A stretch of DNA of 64,000 bases from a bacterium (GTDB lineage Bacteria; Zhuqueibacterota; Zhuqueibacteria; Oleimicrobiales; Geothermoviventaceae): assembly GCA_028275345.1 (NCBI GenBank), contig JAPWUV010000013.1, forward strand, positions 33,210 through 97,209, read 5' to 3'. Below, one piece after another: positions 18,486 through 27,891 of this stretch. Position 1 is the stretch's first letter, and each line of letters opens with the position of its first letter. The position numbers were made by a program, and so were the translations under genes. Under the pieces are notes generated by a model. That model was given only the letters and a program-made list of their open reading frames with translations. It had not been told where the DNA came from and did no database searches.

Positions 18486-20234
18486 GTGGTGGTCGGCCGC
18501 TTTCTTCGCTTCCCGGTGTTGTTCCTCAGCCTATGCATTCTCCGCAGCTCCATGGGGAATTGCGCTTCGCCTGGGAAAAGGGCTCCTGTTCCCCCAATCA
18601 CCGTTGTGCACGAGGATTTCGGTCGCGATCCCGGATGGGAGGGTTTCAACAATCGAGTGGAATGCGGAGAGTGCCCACAGGTGCGGCAGGACTTCGGCTG
18701 GGCCCCGACGAATCGCACGGGCTTCGGGCCAGGCGAAATTGGCGGGACCATTTGGCGGTCCACAATACCGGCCTACTACGGAATGCCGATAGGTCCTTTC
18801 TCGTTCAAAGATCGTTTCTCCGCCTCCGGCAAGATCGTTCTGATCGCTCCCCCGGAAGAAGCCGTGGGCTTCTATGTCGGGTTCTTCGGGAGCGAACGCC
18901 AAGGATGGAGGGTTTGGTCCTCTTGTGGCTTTCGCATCGGCGACGTGATCGATGGGAGGGCCTACATCCATCTTGACTACAAGACGGGCAGGGCGAAAGG
19001 AGCCGTCCTCGAGCCAGACTTTCAAATCCCCTGCGATGGGTCCGTGCATTCGTGGGAGCTCACATACGATCCGGATGCTGTTCCGGGAGACCATTGGCCC
19101 GATCCACGCTTGCCGAAATGGATTGGCTCGGAGAGCAACGTGCCGGAGGAGCAGATCCTGGAGAGAGCGAGACGGGATGATCCTTCCATCACCGCAGAAC
19201 GGTTGCACGACTTGCTCATCCGGGCGAGGAACGAGGGCCTGGTGAACCACTGGTTCTGGAAACACCGCTTCCAACTCTGGGAGGTGGAGAGGGAGATTGG
19301 CGGAATGCGGGGCAGGATAACGTTCCGATTGGATGACCTGCCCCCGGTTAGCTACTATCTGTTGCCTGGCCACCGGGACGAACCCACGCGCATCGACCGG
19401 TTCGGCGTGTGGAACATGCAGATTTACCACGGCAGCATGGAGTTCTACATCGCGGACCTCGTGGTGAACGGCGAGCGCATTGAGCTGGATCAGGATCCGC
19501 ACTGGGACGGGCTGAATAACCACGTCGGTTTTGTCCAACGCGACTTTCACGCCCGGCAGAACTTCGGCTTTTCCCAAACCAATTGGGCGGGGCGTGCCCC
19601 GGGCGAGATCGGGGGTCGCTTCTGGGGCACGGAAGTGGTCGATCCGCTACACGCCTACTACGCTGTGGATGTCGGCAAGCTAACCCTCGATGATCCCATC
19701 TCCTTTTCCGGTTGGATCTGTTTTGTGGAAGGTGCGGTGGATGGCCGGATGCTCATCGGCTACTTCAATCGCGAGGCGAGGCTAAGGGAGATTCATGGCG
19801 AATACAAGGGCAACCCGCCGGATCAGTTCCTTGGGATTGAAGTGATGGACAAGACGAGCATTGGCTATTCGTTCGCCGCTGTATGTTCGCCGAGGCAGGA
19901 TCTCGCCTTCGAAGAACGTGGGCCGATTTTCATTCCGGACCGGATCGGGCGACCGTTCTCATTCCGATACGACCCTTCGGCCGGGCTGGCCGGGCGTGTC
20001 ACAGTAACTTTGGGTGCTGACTCCTTTCGCGTCGACCTTACCCCCGAACAACGTCGTGTGGGTGCCGTTTTCGACCGCTTCGGCCTGCTGAATCCGCGCA
20101 AGGGGGGCAAATATGTCGACGTATACGTGGACGATCTGACCTACGTAGTCAGACGGCCCCTCGACTACGTGCCCCGGTTCCATGAGCAACGAATTGTGAT
20201 CGTGCCGTACCCAAAGGGAGGTCGGCAGTACTAA
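18486..20234 (+). CDS. Exported protein with two tandem copies of an unassigned domain
   Basis: 582 residues. A basic and hydrophobic N-terminus (MVVGRFLRFPVLFLSLCIL) suggests export. The mature part is an internal duplication. Copy 1 (about 39-315) begins DPGWEGFNNRV and copy 2 (about 338-560) begins DPHWDGLNNHV. Both share RQ(D/N)FG(W/F)..TN, the strict PGEIGG.(I/F)W signature, an AYY line and a closing motif that ends in (Y/D)FxRFGxxN. The pattern suggests paired concanavalin-like beta-sandwiches, possibly carbohydrate-binding. GTG 18486 is chosen because a GGGGGG sequence lies 5 bases upstream; GTG 18489 is equally possible. I do not recognise the family. It follows the SDR gene and precedes a phosphoesterase-like gene. 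Confidence 0.7.
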   Translation: MVVGRFLRFPVLFLSLCILRSSMGNCASPGKRAPVPPITVVHEDFGRDPGWEGFNNRVECGECPQVRQDFGWAPTNRTGFGPGEIGGTIWRSTIPAYYGMPIGPFSFKDRFSASGKIVLIAPPEEAVGFYVGFFGSERQGWRVWSSCGFRIGDVIDGRAYIHLDYKTGRAKGAVLEPDFQIPCDGSVHSWELTYDPDAVPGDHWPDPRLPKWIGSESNVPEEQILERARRDDPSITAERLHDLLIRARNEGLVNHWFWKHRFQLWEVEREIGGMRGRITFRLDDLPPVSYYLLPGHRDEPTRIDRFGVWNMQIYHGSMEFYIADLVVNGERIELDQDPHWDGLNNHVGFVQRDFHARQNFGFSQTNWAGRAPGEIGGRFWGTEVVDPLHAYYAVDVGKLTLDDPISFSGWICFVEGAVDGRMLIGYFNREARLREIHGEYKGNPPDQFLGIEVMDKTSIGYSFAAVCSPRQDLAFEERGPIFIPDRIGRPFSFRYDPSAGLAGRVTVTLGADSFRVDLTPEQRRVGAVFDRFGLLNPRKGGKYVDVYVDDLTYVVRRPLDYVPRFHEQRIVIVPYPKGGRQY

Positions 20235-20391
20235 AGACGTGGAAGGCGACTTTCTTCACTCCATCGCAGTTGGTCACGAGCGAGAAGGGATCGTTCGGGG
20301 TCGCAAGGAGCCGAGGGGGCGGGCAACAACTCTGGGTTCGTAGGCGGACAGGGCGGTTAAGCAGTGGGCTTCAATACCGGAGCGTGGAGCG

Positions 20392-22143
20392 ATGTTGGGA
20401 AATAGCGGGTTGTTCCGAACGGGCTCGGTTTTGGTGTTCAAGCGATGTGTCCTCGGCGCGGCTCTCGCGATTTGTTTGTTCGCACTGCTTGGGTCGCAAT
20501 GCCGCAAGTCCGAGATCTCTGGAGAGTTTGCCCCGCCCGAGGCCTATCTCGAGGGCTCCAAACATCCGTACTTTGGTAGCGAGAATCCCTGGGATCGCCG
20601 TTTCTTCACGGAGCACATTCGTCAGGAGTACAAGCGACGCGGCCAGCGACAAATCCTCGACATCATGGAGGGGAGGGTGGAGGACGCGATTCGCTACTGC
20701 CGACAGCTCCTGGCGGAGGATCCCAACGATCTCGAGTCTCGCTTCAATCTTTGCGTGGCTCAGCTGCAATTGGGCCAACTCGACAGTGCCCTTGCCACCA
20801 TGAGGCTCGCCATTCAGCGCGGTTTGCCCTTCGAGAGGTTTCTTGCGGGTCCGCGGGATCTGTTGAGACCCCTGCACGAATCTGCGGAGTTTCAGCGTTA
20901 CTATGCGTCGCATCCTGTTGAGCTGCTCCATGGCCCGATGGTTGGTTGCGTGACGGATACCAGCGCGTGTTTCTGGGTCCGGACTTTCCACGAGGTCCCT
21001 GTGCAGATCGTGCTCAGTCGCTCGAAGGATTTCGGTTCCAGCCTGGCTTCGCAGGTGGTGAGGACCAAGGCCGAGAGCGACTACACGGCTAAGCTCAGGG
21101 TTACGGGCCTGGAGCCCGACCAGCTGTACTACTACCATGTCGTCGTGGATGACAAGGCCGTCTTCCGCACCGAGCCGCTGAGCTTTCGAACGTACCCGCG
21201 GCGAGGTGAGCCCGCGACATTCGTAGTTGGCTTTGGGGGCGGCGCTGGATACGCGCCATGGAATGAGCGGATGTGGGACACGATCCGTGCCTATCGACCG
21301 CTGGCTTTCCTTTTCATGGGCGACAATGTGTACATCAATATGCCGGATTTCCCCAACGCGCTGCACTATTACACATACTACCGACGGCAGTCGCGGCCGG
21401 AGTTCCGGCGGCTGGTTTCGAGCTGCTCGATCTACGCGATCTGGGATGATCACGACGCGGCCACGGATGATTGCTGGCTGGGGCCGTACAAGGACAAGCC
21501 ACCGTGGAAACTTCCGCTTTTGGAGGTTTTCAAGCAAAACTGGATCAATCCGGGGTATGGAGACCCGGACTGGCCAGGCTGTTGGTTCAGTTTCTCCATT
21601 GCCGATGTGGATTTCTTCATGTTGGATGGTCGCATGTACCGAACGAATCCCTTCGACAAGAATCCGACCATGTTGGGACCGGTGCAGAAAGCCTGGCTGA
21701 AGGACAAGCTGGCGGGGTCGAAGGCCACCTTTAAGGTGGTTGCATCACCGGTCGAGTGGTCGTTTGGTGCCAAGCCGGGGACACGGGACAGTTGGAGCGG
21801 GTTCCCGGATGAACGGCAGGAGCTATTCAATTTTCTCGCCGAGCACGGAATTGACGGCGTGGTTTTGATCTCCGCCGATCGCCATCGCTCGGAGGCGTGG
21901 CGCATCGAACGCAAACACGGCTATCCGCTTTACGAATTCGAAAGCTCACGACTGACCAATGAGCACGTCCACGAGCTGGTGCCGGGCACGCTGTTCGGCT
22001 ACAACGAGAAGCAGTCATTTGGGTTGCTGAAGTTCGATACGACCGTACCCGATCCTACAGTGACATTCGAGATCGTGAACATAGATGGAGAGGTGGTCTA
22101 CAGCCTCACCGTACGAAGGAGCCAGATCTCCGCGCGAGGTTGA
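20392..22143 (+). CDS. PhoD-like metallophosphoesterase with N-terminal TPR segment
   Basis: 583 residues. An export signal (RCVLGAALAICLFALLGSQC) ends in a cysteine, but the residue before it is Gln, so lipidation is uncertain. Residues about 65-150 form a TPR-like helical segment (EGRVEDAIRYCRQLLAEDPNDLESRFN). A fibronectin-like N-terminal strand region (TDTSACFWVRT...LYYYHVVVDD) and the metal-dependent PhoD core follow. The core contains GDNVY, the characteristic WDDHD and SADRH. PhoD enzymes hydrolyse phosphomonoesters or diesters outside the cytoplasm, and homologues are common in FCB and Planctomycetes glycan loci. The fusion to TPR is unusual. The gene ends four bases into the next reading frame, seven bases before the next start. 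Confidence 0.82.
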   Translation: MLGNSGLFRTGSVLVFKRCVLGAALAICLFALLGSQCRKSEISGEFAPPEAYLEGSKHPYFGSENPWDRRFFTEHIRQEYKRRGQRQILDIMEGRVEDAIRYCRQLLAEDPNDLESRFNLCVAQLQLGQLDSALATMRLAIQRGLPFERFLAGPRDLLRPLHESAEFQRYYASHPVELLHGPMVGCVTDTSACFWVRTFHEVPVQIVLSRSKDFGSSLASQVVRTKAESDYTAKLRVTGLEPDQLYYYHVVVDDKAVFRTEPLSFRTYPRRGEPATFVVGFGGGAGYAPWNERMWDTIRAYRPLAFLFMGDNVYINMPDFPNALHYYTYYRRQSRPEFRRLVSSCSIYAIWDDHDAATDDCWLGPYKDKPPWKLPLLEVFKQNWINPGYGDPDWPGCWFSFSIADVDFFMLDGRMYRTNPFDKNPTMLGPVQKAWLKDKLAGSKATFKVVASPVEWSFGAKPGTRDSWSGFPDERQELFNFLAEHGIDGVVLISADRHRSEAWRIERKHGYPLYEFESSRLTNEHVHELVPGTLFGYNEKQSFGLLKFDTTVPDPTVTFEIVNIDGEVVYSLTVRRSQISARG

Positions 22144-22149
22144 CCGGCT

Positions 22150-24977
22150 ATGGCCCGGCGGGAATTGAGGAATATTCGTTGGATCGGGATAGCCGCAGGG
22201 GCAGGGTGGCTCGTGATGCTGGAGTCTCCGGCCTTTCACCGCCCACCCGATCTTGCCGAGTCACAGTGGACGGAGGATTCGTTCGAGGACTTCATCGACG
22301 GGAGGTTTCTCGACGCGGGAACGTCTCGAGGGCGGGTAGACTCCAGATCATCAATCGCTGGGATTTGAACGGAGACGGTTTCTTGGATGTGGTCCTACCC
22401 GGTGGCCACAGCCATACCGAGAAAGAGAACGTGTACATCTATCTGAACGACAGAGCCGACATCACTGGACGGTCACGAACGGAGCTGCCCGGAGCCGGAT
22501 CCCGCGACGGTGTGGTTGCAGATTTCGACAGAGATGGGTTCAACGATCTCGCCGTAGCCAACTGGCCGGATAGTCACGATGAGCGCGTAGGGGCGTGGAT
22601 TTGGTACGGTTCGGCCAACGGATTCTCAGTTGAACGGCGCGTTGAGCTGCCTGCGGAGCGGGCGAGAAGCGTAGCCGTGGGTGACTTCAATGGTGACGAA
22701 TGGCTCGACCTGGCCTTCGCCTGCGAGGAACCGTCAGGCTCGTACGGAGAAGGCTCCGGGTCGAGCCTCATCTTTTGGAATTCGGCCTCGGGCTTCAACC
22801 CGCCGAGGTGCACGCCTCTGCGATTCGGAGGTGGAGGGGCGCTACAGTTGGCGGTGGCCGACTTCGACCGGAACGGACGGGATGACCTGGCAGCCGTGAC
22901 GGGCGACACAATTTTCGTCCTGACCGGCGACGGTGCTACGTGGCAGGATGCGTCGCGCTGGCATCGCCTACCGGTGGGGGGACGAGTTCTGGCTGCGGGC
23001 GATGTGGATGGCGACGGATGGCCGGAGCTGGCAGTCTGTCGGAGGTGGGAGGTTCTCGTGCTCCGCGGGGGGCTTTCGGGCTATGGCGTAGAGCGAGCGA
23101 TTCCCCTCGGGGCGTCGAATCCTTCCGATGCGGCCTTCGCCGATATCAATCGCGATGGCTACGATGACCTGGGTGTGGCAAACTACGAGGGCTACCCAGG
23201 CGCCACTTGGGTTGATCCGTATGTGTTCTCGTTCCAGGCAGGCTGTCTGACATCCACACCCTCGCTCAAGATACCGACCCTCGGTGCCACTGCGGTGACC
23301 GCCGCCGACCTGAACGGTGACGGTTATCCGGAACTATTGTTCAGCAACGAACGGGTGCTTAACCAGCTCAGCATTTGTTCCTACGTCTTCTGGAACCGGG
23401 GAGGTCAGTTCGCGTTCGGCGACCACACGCAACTTCCGTCCCGAGGGAGTGTGGGGAACACGGTGGGCGACGTGAACAACGATGGATTCCCGGATGTGGT
23501 CCTGTTCAATCGGGCGGGCCACCTTCGCGATGGGCCTGCGGAAACGCATGTCTACTGGGGTGACGGCACACGCAGTTTTTCCGTGCAGCGGCGCACGGAG
23601 ATCCCGACTCAACCCGTATTCGGCTACGCGACAACTGATCTTGACGATGATGGCTTCGTGGATCTGATTCTAGCGCACGACCGATTTGTATACGGACTGC
23701 CGCACGAGCAGAATGGCCTCAGCATTCTCTGGGGTGGTCCGGAAGGGTTGGGGAAGGCAGTCACCCGTTTGACCATGGATTCGGGCTACGGAGGAGTACG
23801 CATCGCCGATGTGAATGGGGACGGGTACCTAGACATTGTTGCCGGCGGTTCCTGCGTGGATCTCCAAGATCCTTCCCGGCACGGCGTCGCCATCTTCTGG
23901 GGCTCAGCGACCGGGTTTCATAATCGAGATCGAACGTTGCTCCACGTCCATCGTGAGAAGACCCGCGTACCTCTCACGGCCGACCTGAACAAGGACGGAT
24001 GGTTGGATATCGCTGCCCAGGTAGAAGCTGGGAAGGTGCGCATCTGGTGGGGGGCGAGGCACGGTTTCCGCGACGAAAGGTACTTCGATCTCGATCTCGG
24101 CAGGCCGGATGAATTGATGTACATCAATGCGGCCGATTTCGATCGGGATGGATGGCTCGACCTTTTGTTGCCAAAGCGGGTTCCCCAGGACTCGGTGAAC
24201 ACCTCGTTCATCTACTACGGATCGCCCACTGGGTTCTCCGGCGAGCGACGTGAAGAGATCCTCTCGTACGTCCCGTACGACAATGCGATCGCGGATTTTG
24301 ACCGGGATGGTTGGTTGGACATCTTCCTTGTGAGCTACGGGACCGACCGGGAAGGGCGCAATCCCCCGTCAATCATCCATTGGGGAGGGCCAGAGGGTTT
24401 TGGTCGCAGGCCGGTTACGAGACTGGGTACCTACGGGGCCTCGGGGGCGGAAGCCGCGGACTACGACGCGGACGGCTGGATCGATCTTTTCGTGGCCAAC
24501 CACCGTCGGGCTGGCTCGAGGGAGCGCCCCGTTCCCCATTGCCATCGCACCGAGTCCATGCTCTTTTGGGGTGGCCCGGATGGGTTCTCAGAGCAGCGGT
24601 GCTGGGAAGTGCCGGCGTCCGGGCCGAGCGGTCTAAACGTGCGGGATCCGGGAAACAGTTACGACCGGGGAATATATGAGGACTACGAGTCCTCGCCATA
24701 CCGCATTCCCGAAGGATTAACGCCCGCCAGAATCTTCTGGAAAGCGGAGACTCCTCACGGCACAAGGGTGAGGTTCCAAGTGCGAGTATCGGAGTCCGAG
24801 GAAGGTTTGGCGAAGGCTGCATGGATCGGTCCCCGGGGTGCCGGGACATGGTTCGGGAAAAGCGGATCGAAGATCCGGGCCCCGAAAGGTCGTTGGATCG
24901 AGTATCGTGCCAGACTAGAGTCGCCGAATGCGGGACCGACCCCATACCTGTATTCGGTCACAATCGCCTTCGAATAG
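22150..24977 (+). CDS. FG-GAP/VCBS repeat exported protein 1, with apparent single-base frameshift
   Basis: A long protein built of DxNxDGxxD calcium-loop repeats (FG-GAP/VCBS type), which fold as beta-propeller blades. The correct N-terminus starts at ATG 22150 with a signal sequence, then EDSFEDFIDGRFLDAG, which matches the paralogue at 24990 (EDSFEDFADGRFDDGG). That frame stops at 22366-22368. The matching continuation (VSRAGRLQIINRWDLNGDG) lies in the other frame from 22323 and continues to 24977. Adding one A in GGGAACG at about 22318-22322 would restore the alignment. The C-terminal 100 residues (ARIFWKAETPHGTRVRFQV) form a beta-sandwich shared with the paralogue. Function is unknown; surface glycan binding or adhesion is possible. 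It is either a sequencing error or a fresh inactivation. Confidence 0.75.
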
Positions 24978-24989
24978 GTAGGTGGTGGA

Positions 24990-27842
24990 ATGAGACCGGT
25001 TGCCCACAGGGCACGTACGGCACTGATCGCACTATTCGTGGGCACGGTCTTTCTTCCCAGGGTTCTTGCCCAGGTTACCGTTTGGCGCGAGGATTCGTTC
25101 GAGGATTTCGCTGACGGCAGATTCGACGACGGCGGAGCAAATATGTATGTGTCCCACCGCGGCCGAGTGCAATCGGTAAATCGATGGGACGTGAATGGCG
25201 ACGGGTATATCGATATTCTGTGCGTGAATTCGCATCCGCTGGTGGAGATGTTGGATCTTTCCATTTACTGGGGCAATGGGAAGGACTACAGCATCCGGGA
25301 CCACAGCTACATCCCCGCTAATGGGCCGATGCGCCTGGCGGTGGGCGATTTGAATCGGGATGGCGAACTAGACTTGGTGGTCGCGAACTACTCCAATGGT
25401 ACCTGGCAAGAAATGGATTCGTATGTCTACTACGGTGGCCTCAAGGACAGGAACTATCAGCGCAAGCGAGGCGAGTGGGCATTCTATCCGTTTTGCAGAC
25501 GAGTGTCGCTTCCCACCTACAGCGCGCAAGGAGTAGCTGTAGCAGATCTCAATAACGACGGCTGGCCCGACATCATCTTCGCATTTTCGCCCGGGTACTG
25601 GGAGTATCGCACGAGAGAAGAACCTCCCCCGTCACGGATCTATTGGAATAGCTCGATGGGCTTTGACGCTGGGAACTTCACGGAGATTGGGACCCGAGGG
25701 GCCACGGACGTGTCGGCGGGGGATTTTGACCGGGACGGATGGTTGGATCTGGTTTTCGCGAATGCTCTCGGACCCGTCTCATTCGTGTACTACGGGGGAG
25801 AAGAAGGCTTCTCCGAGAGCAGACGAGTTGAACTGCCGACCGTGCAGCCTCATGCCGTGGAGGTAGCGGATCTGAACAACGACGGGTGGCTCGATATTGT
25901 GTTTGCCAACGAGGGTGCCCAAGTCTCCTACGCCTATTTAGGTGAGCACGGCAGCTTCAGCCCTGGTCGACGGATCGAGTTCGAGACCCACACTGCTAAG
26001 GATGTGGCCATTGAGGATTTCAATCGCGATGGGTTCGCAGACATCTTCTTCACCAACCACCAGCATTCATTGACGGGAGATCCCAACCGGGCTAATCGCC
26101 TGATCGATTCCTACCTCTACTTTGGGTCCGCGACCGGGTTTTCCCCGGAGAGACGTCAATCCCTGCAGACCATCGGCGCATGGGGAGCCCAGGCGGCCGA
26201 CCTAAATGGCGACGGCTGGACGGACCTTCTGGTCTGCAATTTCCAGGAGCACTATTCGTACGAGGTACCCTCGTTCATCTATTGGAACGGTCCGAACGGG
26301 TTTGACCTCACGAGGCGAACGTGTCTGTACGAGCACGGCGCCCAGGGATGCGCCATTGCGGACCTGAATGGCGACGGACATCTGGACATCGTCATCACCT
26401 CAATGATGGGGAATTCTCGGGGCGAATACGACCCATCATACTTATACTTGGGAGACGGGCGCGGGCATTACAGCACCGCGCGCCGGATCGAGCTATTGGG
26501 TCGGGAAGCGTACGAGCAAGCTATGGCGGATCTTGATGACGACGGCCAGGTCGATGTGCTGCTCGTGAATCGCGGCGAAACCTCTCGCAACGCCAACGAG
26601 GTCTGGATCTACTGGAACGAAGGGAACCGTTTCAGCCCCTGGCGGATCACCGGGTTACCATGTTACAACGGCGTCGGGGTGGAGGTGGCGGATCTGGATC
26701 GGGATGGATACCTCGACGTGGTGGTGTCTAACGGGAAGCCATTGCGATGGGAGCGCGAGGGGCGGCCCGTTCCCGGGAGCTATATCTACTGGGGGGAACC
26801 TGAGGGATGGCCGGTCACCGAGAGGACAGAGCTCCCGATTGCTTGGACCCGGTCACCAGCGATTTGCGATCTGAATGGAGATGGGTATCTGGATCTGGCC
26901 TTTGGGCAGGAGGGAAACCGCGGCGAAGCCACGGTTTTCTACGGCGATGGCAACCGCAATTTCGACCGTACGATAAGGCTTCCTGGCAGTAGCGGCACGG
27001 GCGGACCCGCTGTGGCGGATCTGAACAAGGACGGCCGACTGGATATTGCCTTCGCGCACGAGAAGAACGCCCTAATCTACTATCAGGCCGACGACGGTAC
27101 GTTCCCGGAGGCTAATCGGGCTACATTGCCCGTGCAGGCCAAGACTATTACCATTGCGGATGTGAATCGCGACGGCTGGCTGGACCTGGTGTGCCCCTTC
27201 TACAAGGGACAAGGGAAGCGGTCCGGGTACTCCACAATTCTTCTTGGATCAGCAGGGGGATATTCGCTCGACCGGACCGTCCGCTTGCCCACCGATGGGG
27301 CTACCGGTTCCATCGTGAGCGATTTCAATCGCGACGGCTACCCGGACGTCTTCTTTTTCTGCCACAGGGCGGACGGGAGCCCAGATGAGGTTGGGAAATA
27401 CGCAGATCACCACACGTTCTCGCTACTCTATTGGGGCGGACCGGCTGGCTTTGATGCTTTCCATCGGCTTGAGGTTCCGAGCGTGGGTGCGCACTACGAC
27501 CCGGGTGTGGATCTTGGGCACATCCGGGACCGCAGGTTTGAGTTCGCCTACGTGTCGTCGCCCTATCGGGCGGCGGGCCGGCGACCGGTGCACCTCACTT
27601 GGTGGGGCGAGACGCCCGCCTGTTCGTCGATCCAGTTTCAATTGCGCACGGCCTCCACATTGGCCGAGCTCGAGCGGAGCGAGTGGCGAGGCCCTAAGGG
27701 CGGAGGTTCCTTTTTCGTCAAGAGAAGTCAGGATGTCAAGGGCATACCTGCGGGGGAGTGGGTCCAATATCGGGTGATTTTCGCGAGCGACAACGGAGCA
27801 TACTCGGCAGTATTGGATGGTGTGGAGATCCTATTGAAGTAA
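24990..27842 (+). CDS. FG-GAP/VCBS repeat exported protein 2
   Basis: 950 residues with an intact signal peptide (about 1-28, ending PRVLAQ). The signature EDSFEDFADGRFDDGG follows. About fourteen or more blades each carry a DxNxDGxxD loop, such as DVNGDGYIDIL, DLNRDGELDLV, DLNNDGWPDII, DFNRDGFADIF and DLDRDGYLDVV, many followed by a (Y/W)WGxxxGF line. A C-terminal domain (GRRPVHLTWWGETPACSSIQFQLRTAS) is shared with the upstream paralogue. The number of blades would allow two 7-bladed propellers. Calcium binding is a direct inference from the Asp-rich loops. The gene starts 12 bases after its paralogue, so the pair arose by tandem duplication. The function is unassigned. Confidence 0.85.
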   Translation: MRPVAHRARTALIALFVGTVFLPRVLAQVTVWREDSFEDFADGRFDDGGANMYVSHRGRVQSVNRWDVNGDGYIDILCVNSHPLVEMLDLSIYWGNGKDYSIRDHSYIPANGPMRLAVGDLNRDGELDLVVANYSNGTWQEMDSYVYYGGLKDRNYQRKRGEWAFYPFCRRVSLPTYSAQGVAVADLNNDGWPDIIFAFSPGYWEYRTREEPPPSRIYWNSSMGFDAGNFTEIGTRGATDVSAGDFDRDGWLDLVFANALGPVSFVYYGGEEGFSESRRVELPTVQPHAVEVADLNNDGWLDIVFANEGAQVSYAYLGEHGSFSPGRRIEFETHTAKDVAIEDFNRDGFADIFFTNHQHSLTGDPNRANRLIDSYLYFGSATGFSPERRQSLQTIGAWGAQAADLNGDGWTDLLVCNFQEHYSYEVPSFIYWNGPNGFDLTRRTCLYEHGAQGCAIADLNGDGHLDIVITSMMGNSRGEYDPSYLYLGDGRGHYSTARRIELLGREAYEQAMADLDDDGQVDVLLVNRGETSRNANEVWIYWNEGNRFSPWRITGLPCYNGVGVEVADLDRDGYLDVVVSNGKPLRWEREGRPVPGSYIYWGEPEGWPVTERTELPIAWTRSPAICDLNGDGYLDLAFGQEGNRGEATVFYGDGNRNFDRTIRLPGSSGTGGPAVADLNKDGRLDIAFAHEKNALIYYQADDGTFPEANRATLPVQAKTITIADVNRDGWLDLVCPFYKGQGKRSGYSTILLGSAGGYSLDRTVRLPTDGATGSIVSDFNRDGYPDVFFFCHRADGSPDEVGKYADHHTFSLLYWGGPAGFDAFHRLEVPSVGAHYDPGVDLGHIRDRRFEFAYVSSPYRAAGRRPVHLTWWGETPACSSIQFQLRTASTLAELERSEWRGPKGGGSFFVKRSQDVKGIPAGEWVQYRVIFASDNGAYSAVLDGVEILLK

Positions 27843-27891
27843 TCGGTCCGGGAGTGTTGGGCGGTTCTCAACAAGAAGCGAGGCGGCTCTC

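Noticed and set aside
22140-22320. Protein start at ATG 22140 for the first FG-GAP gene
   Set aside because: The encoded first 60 residues are not related to the paralogue and lack a signal, while ATG 22150 in the other frame gives both.
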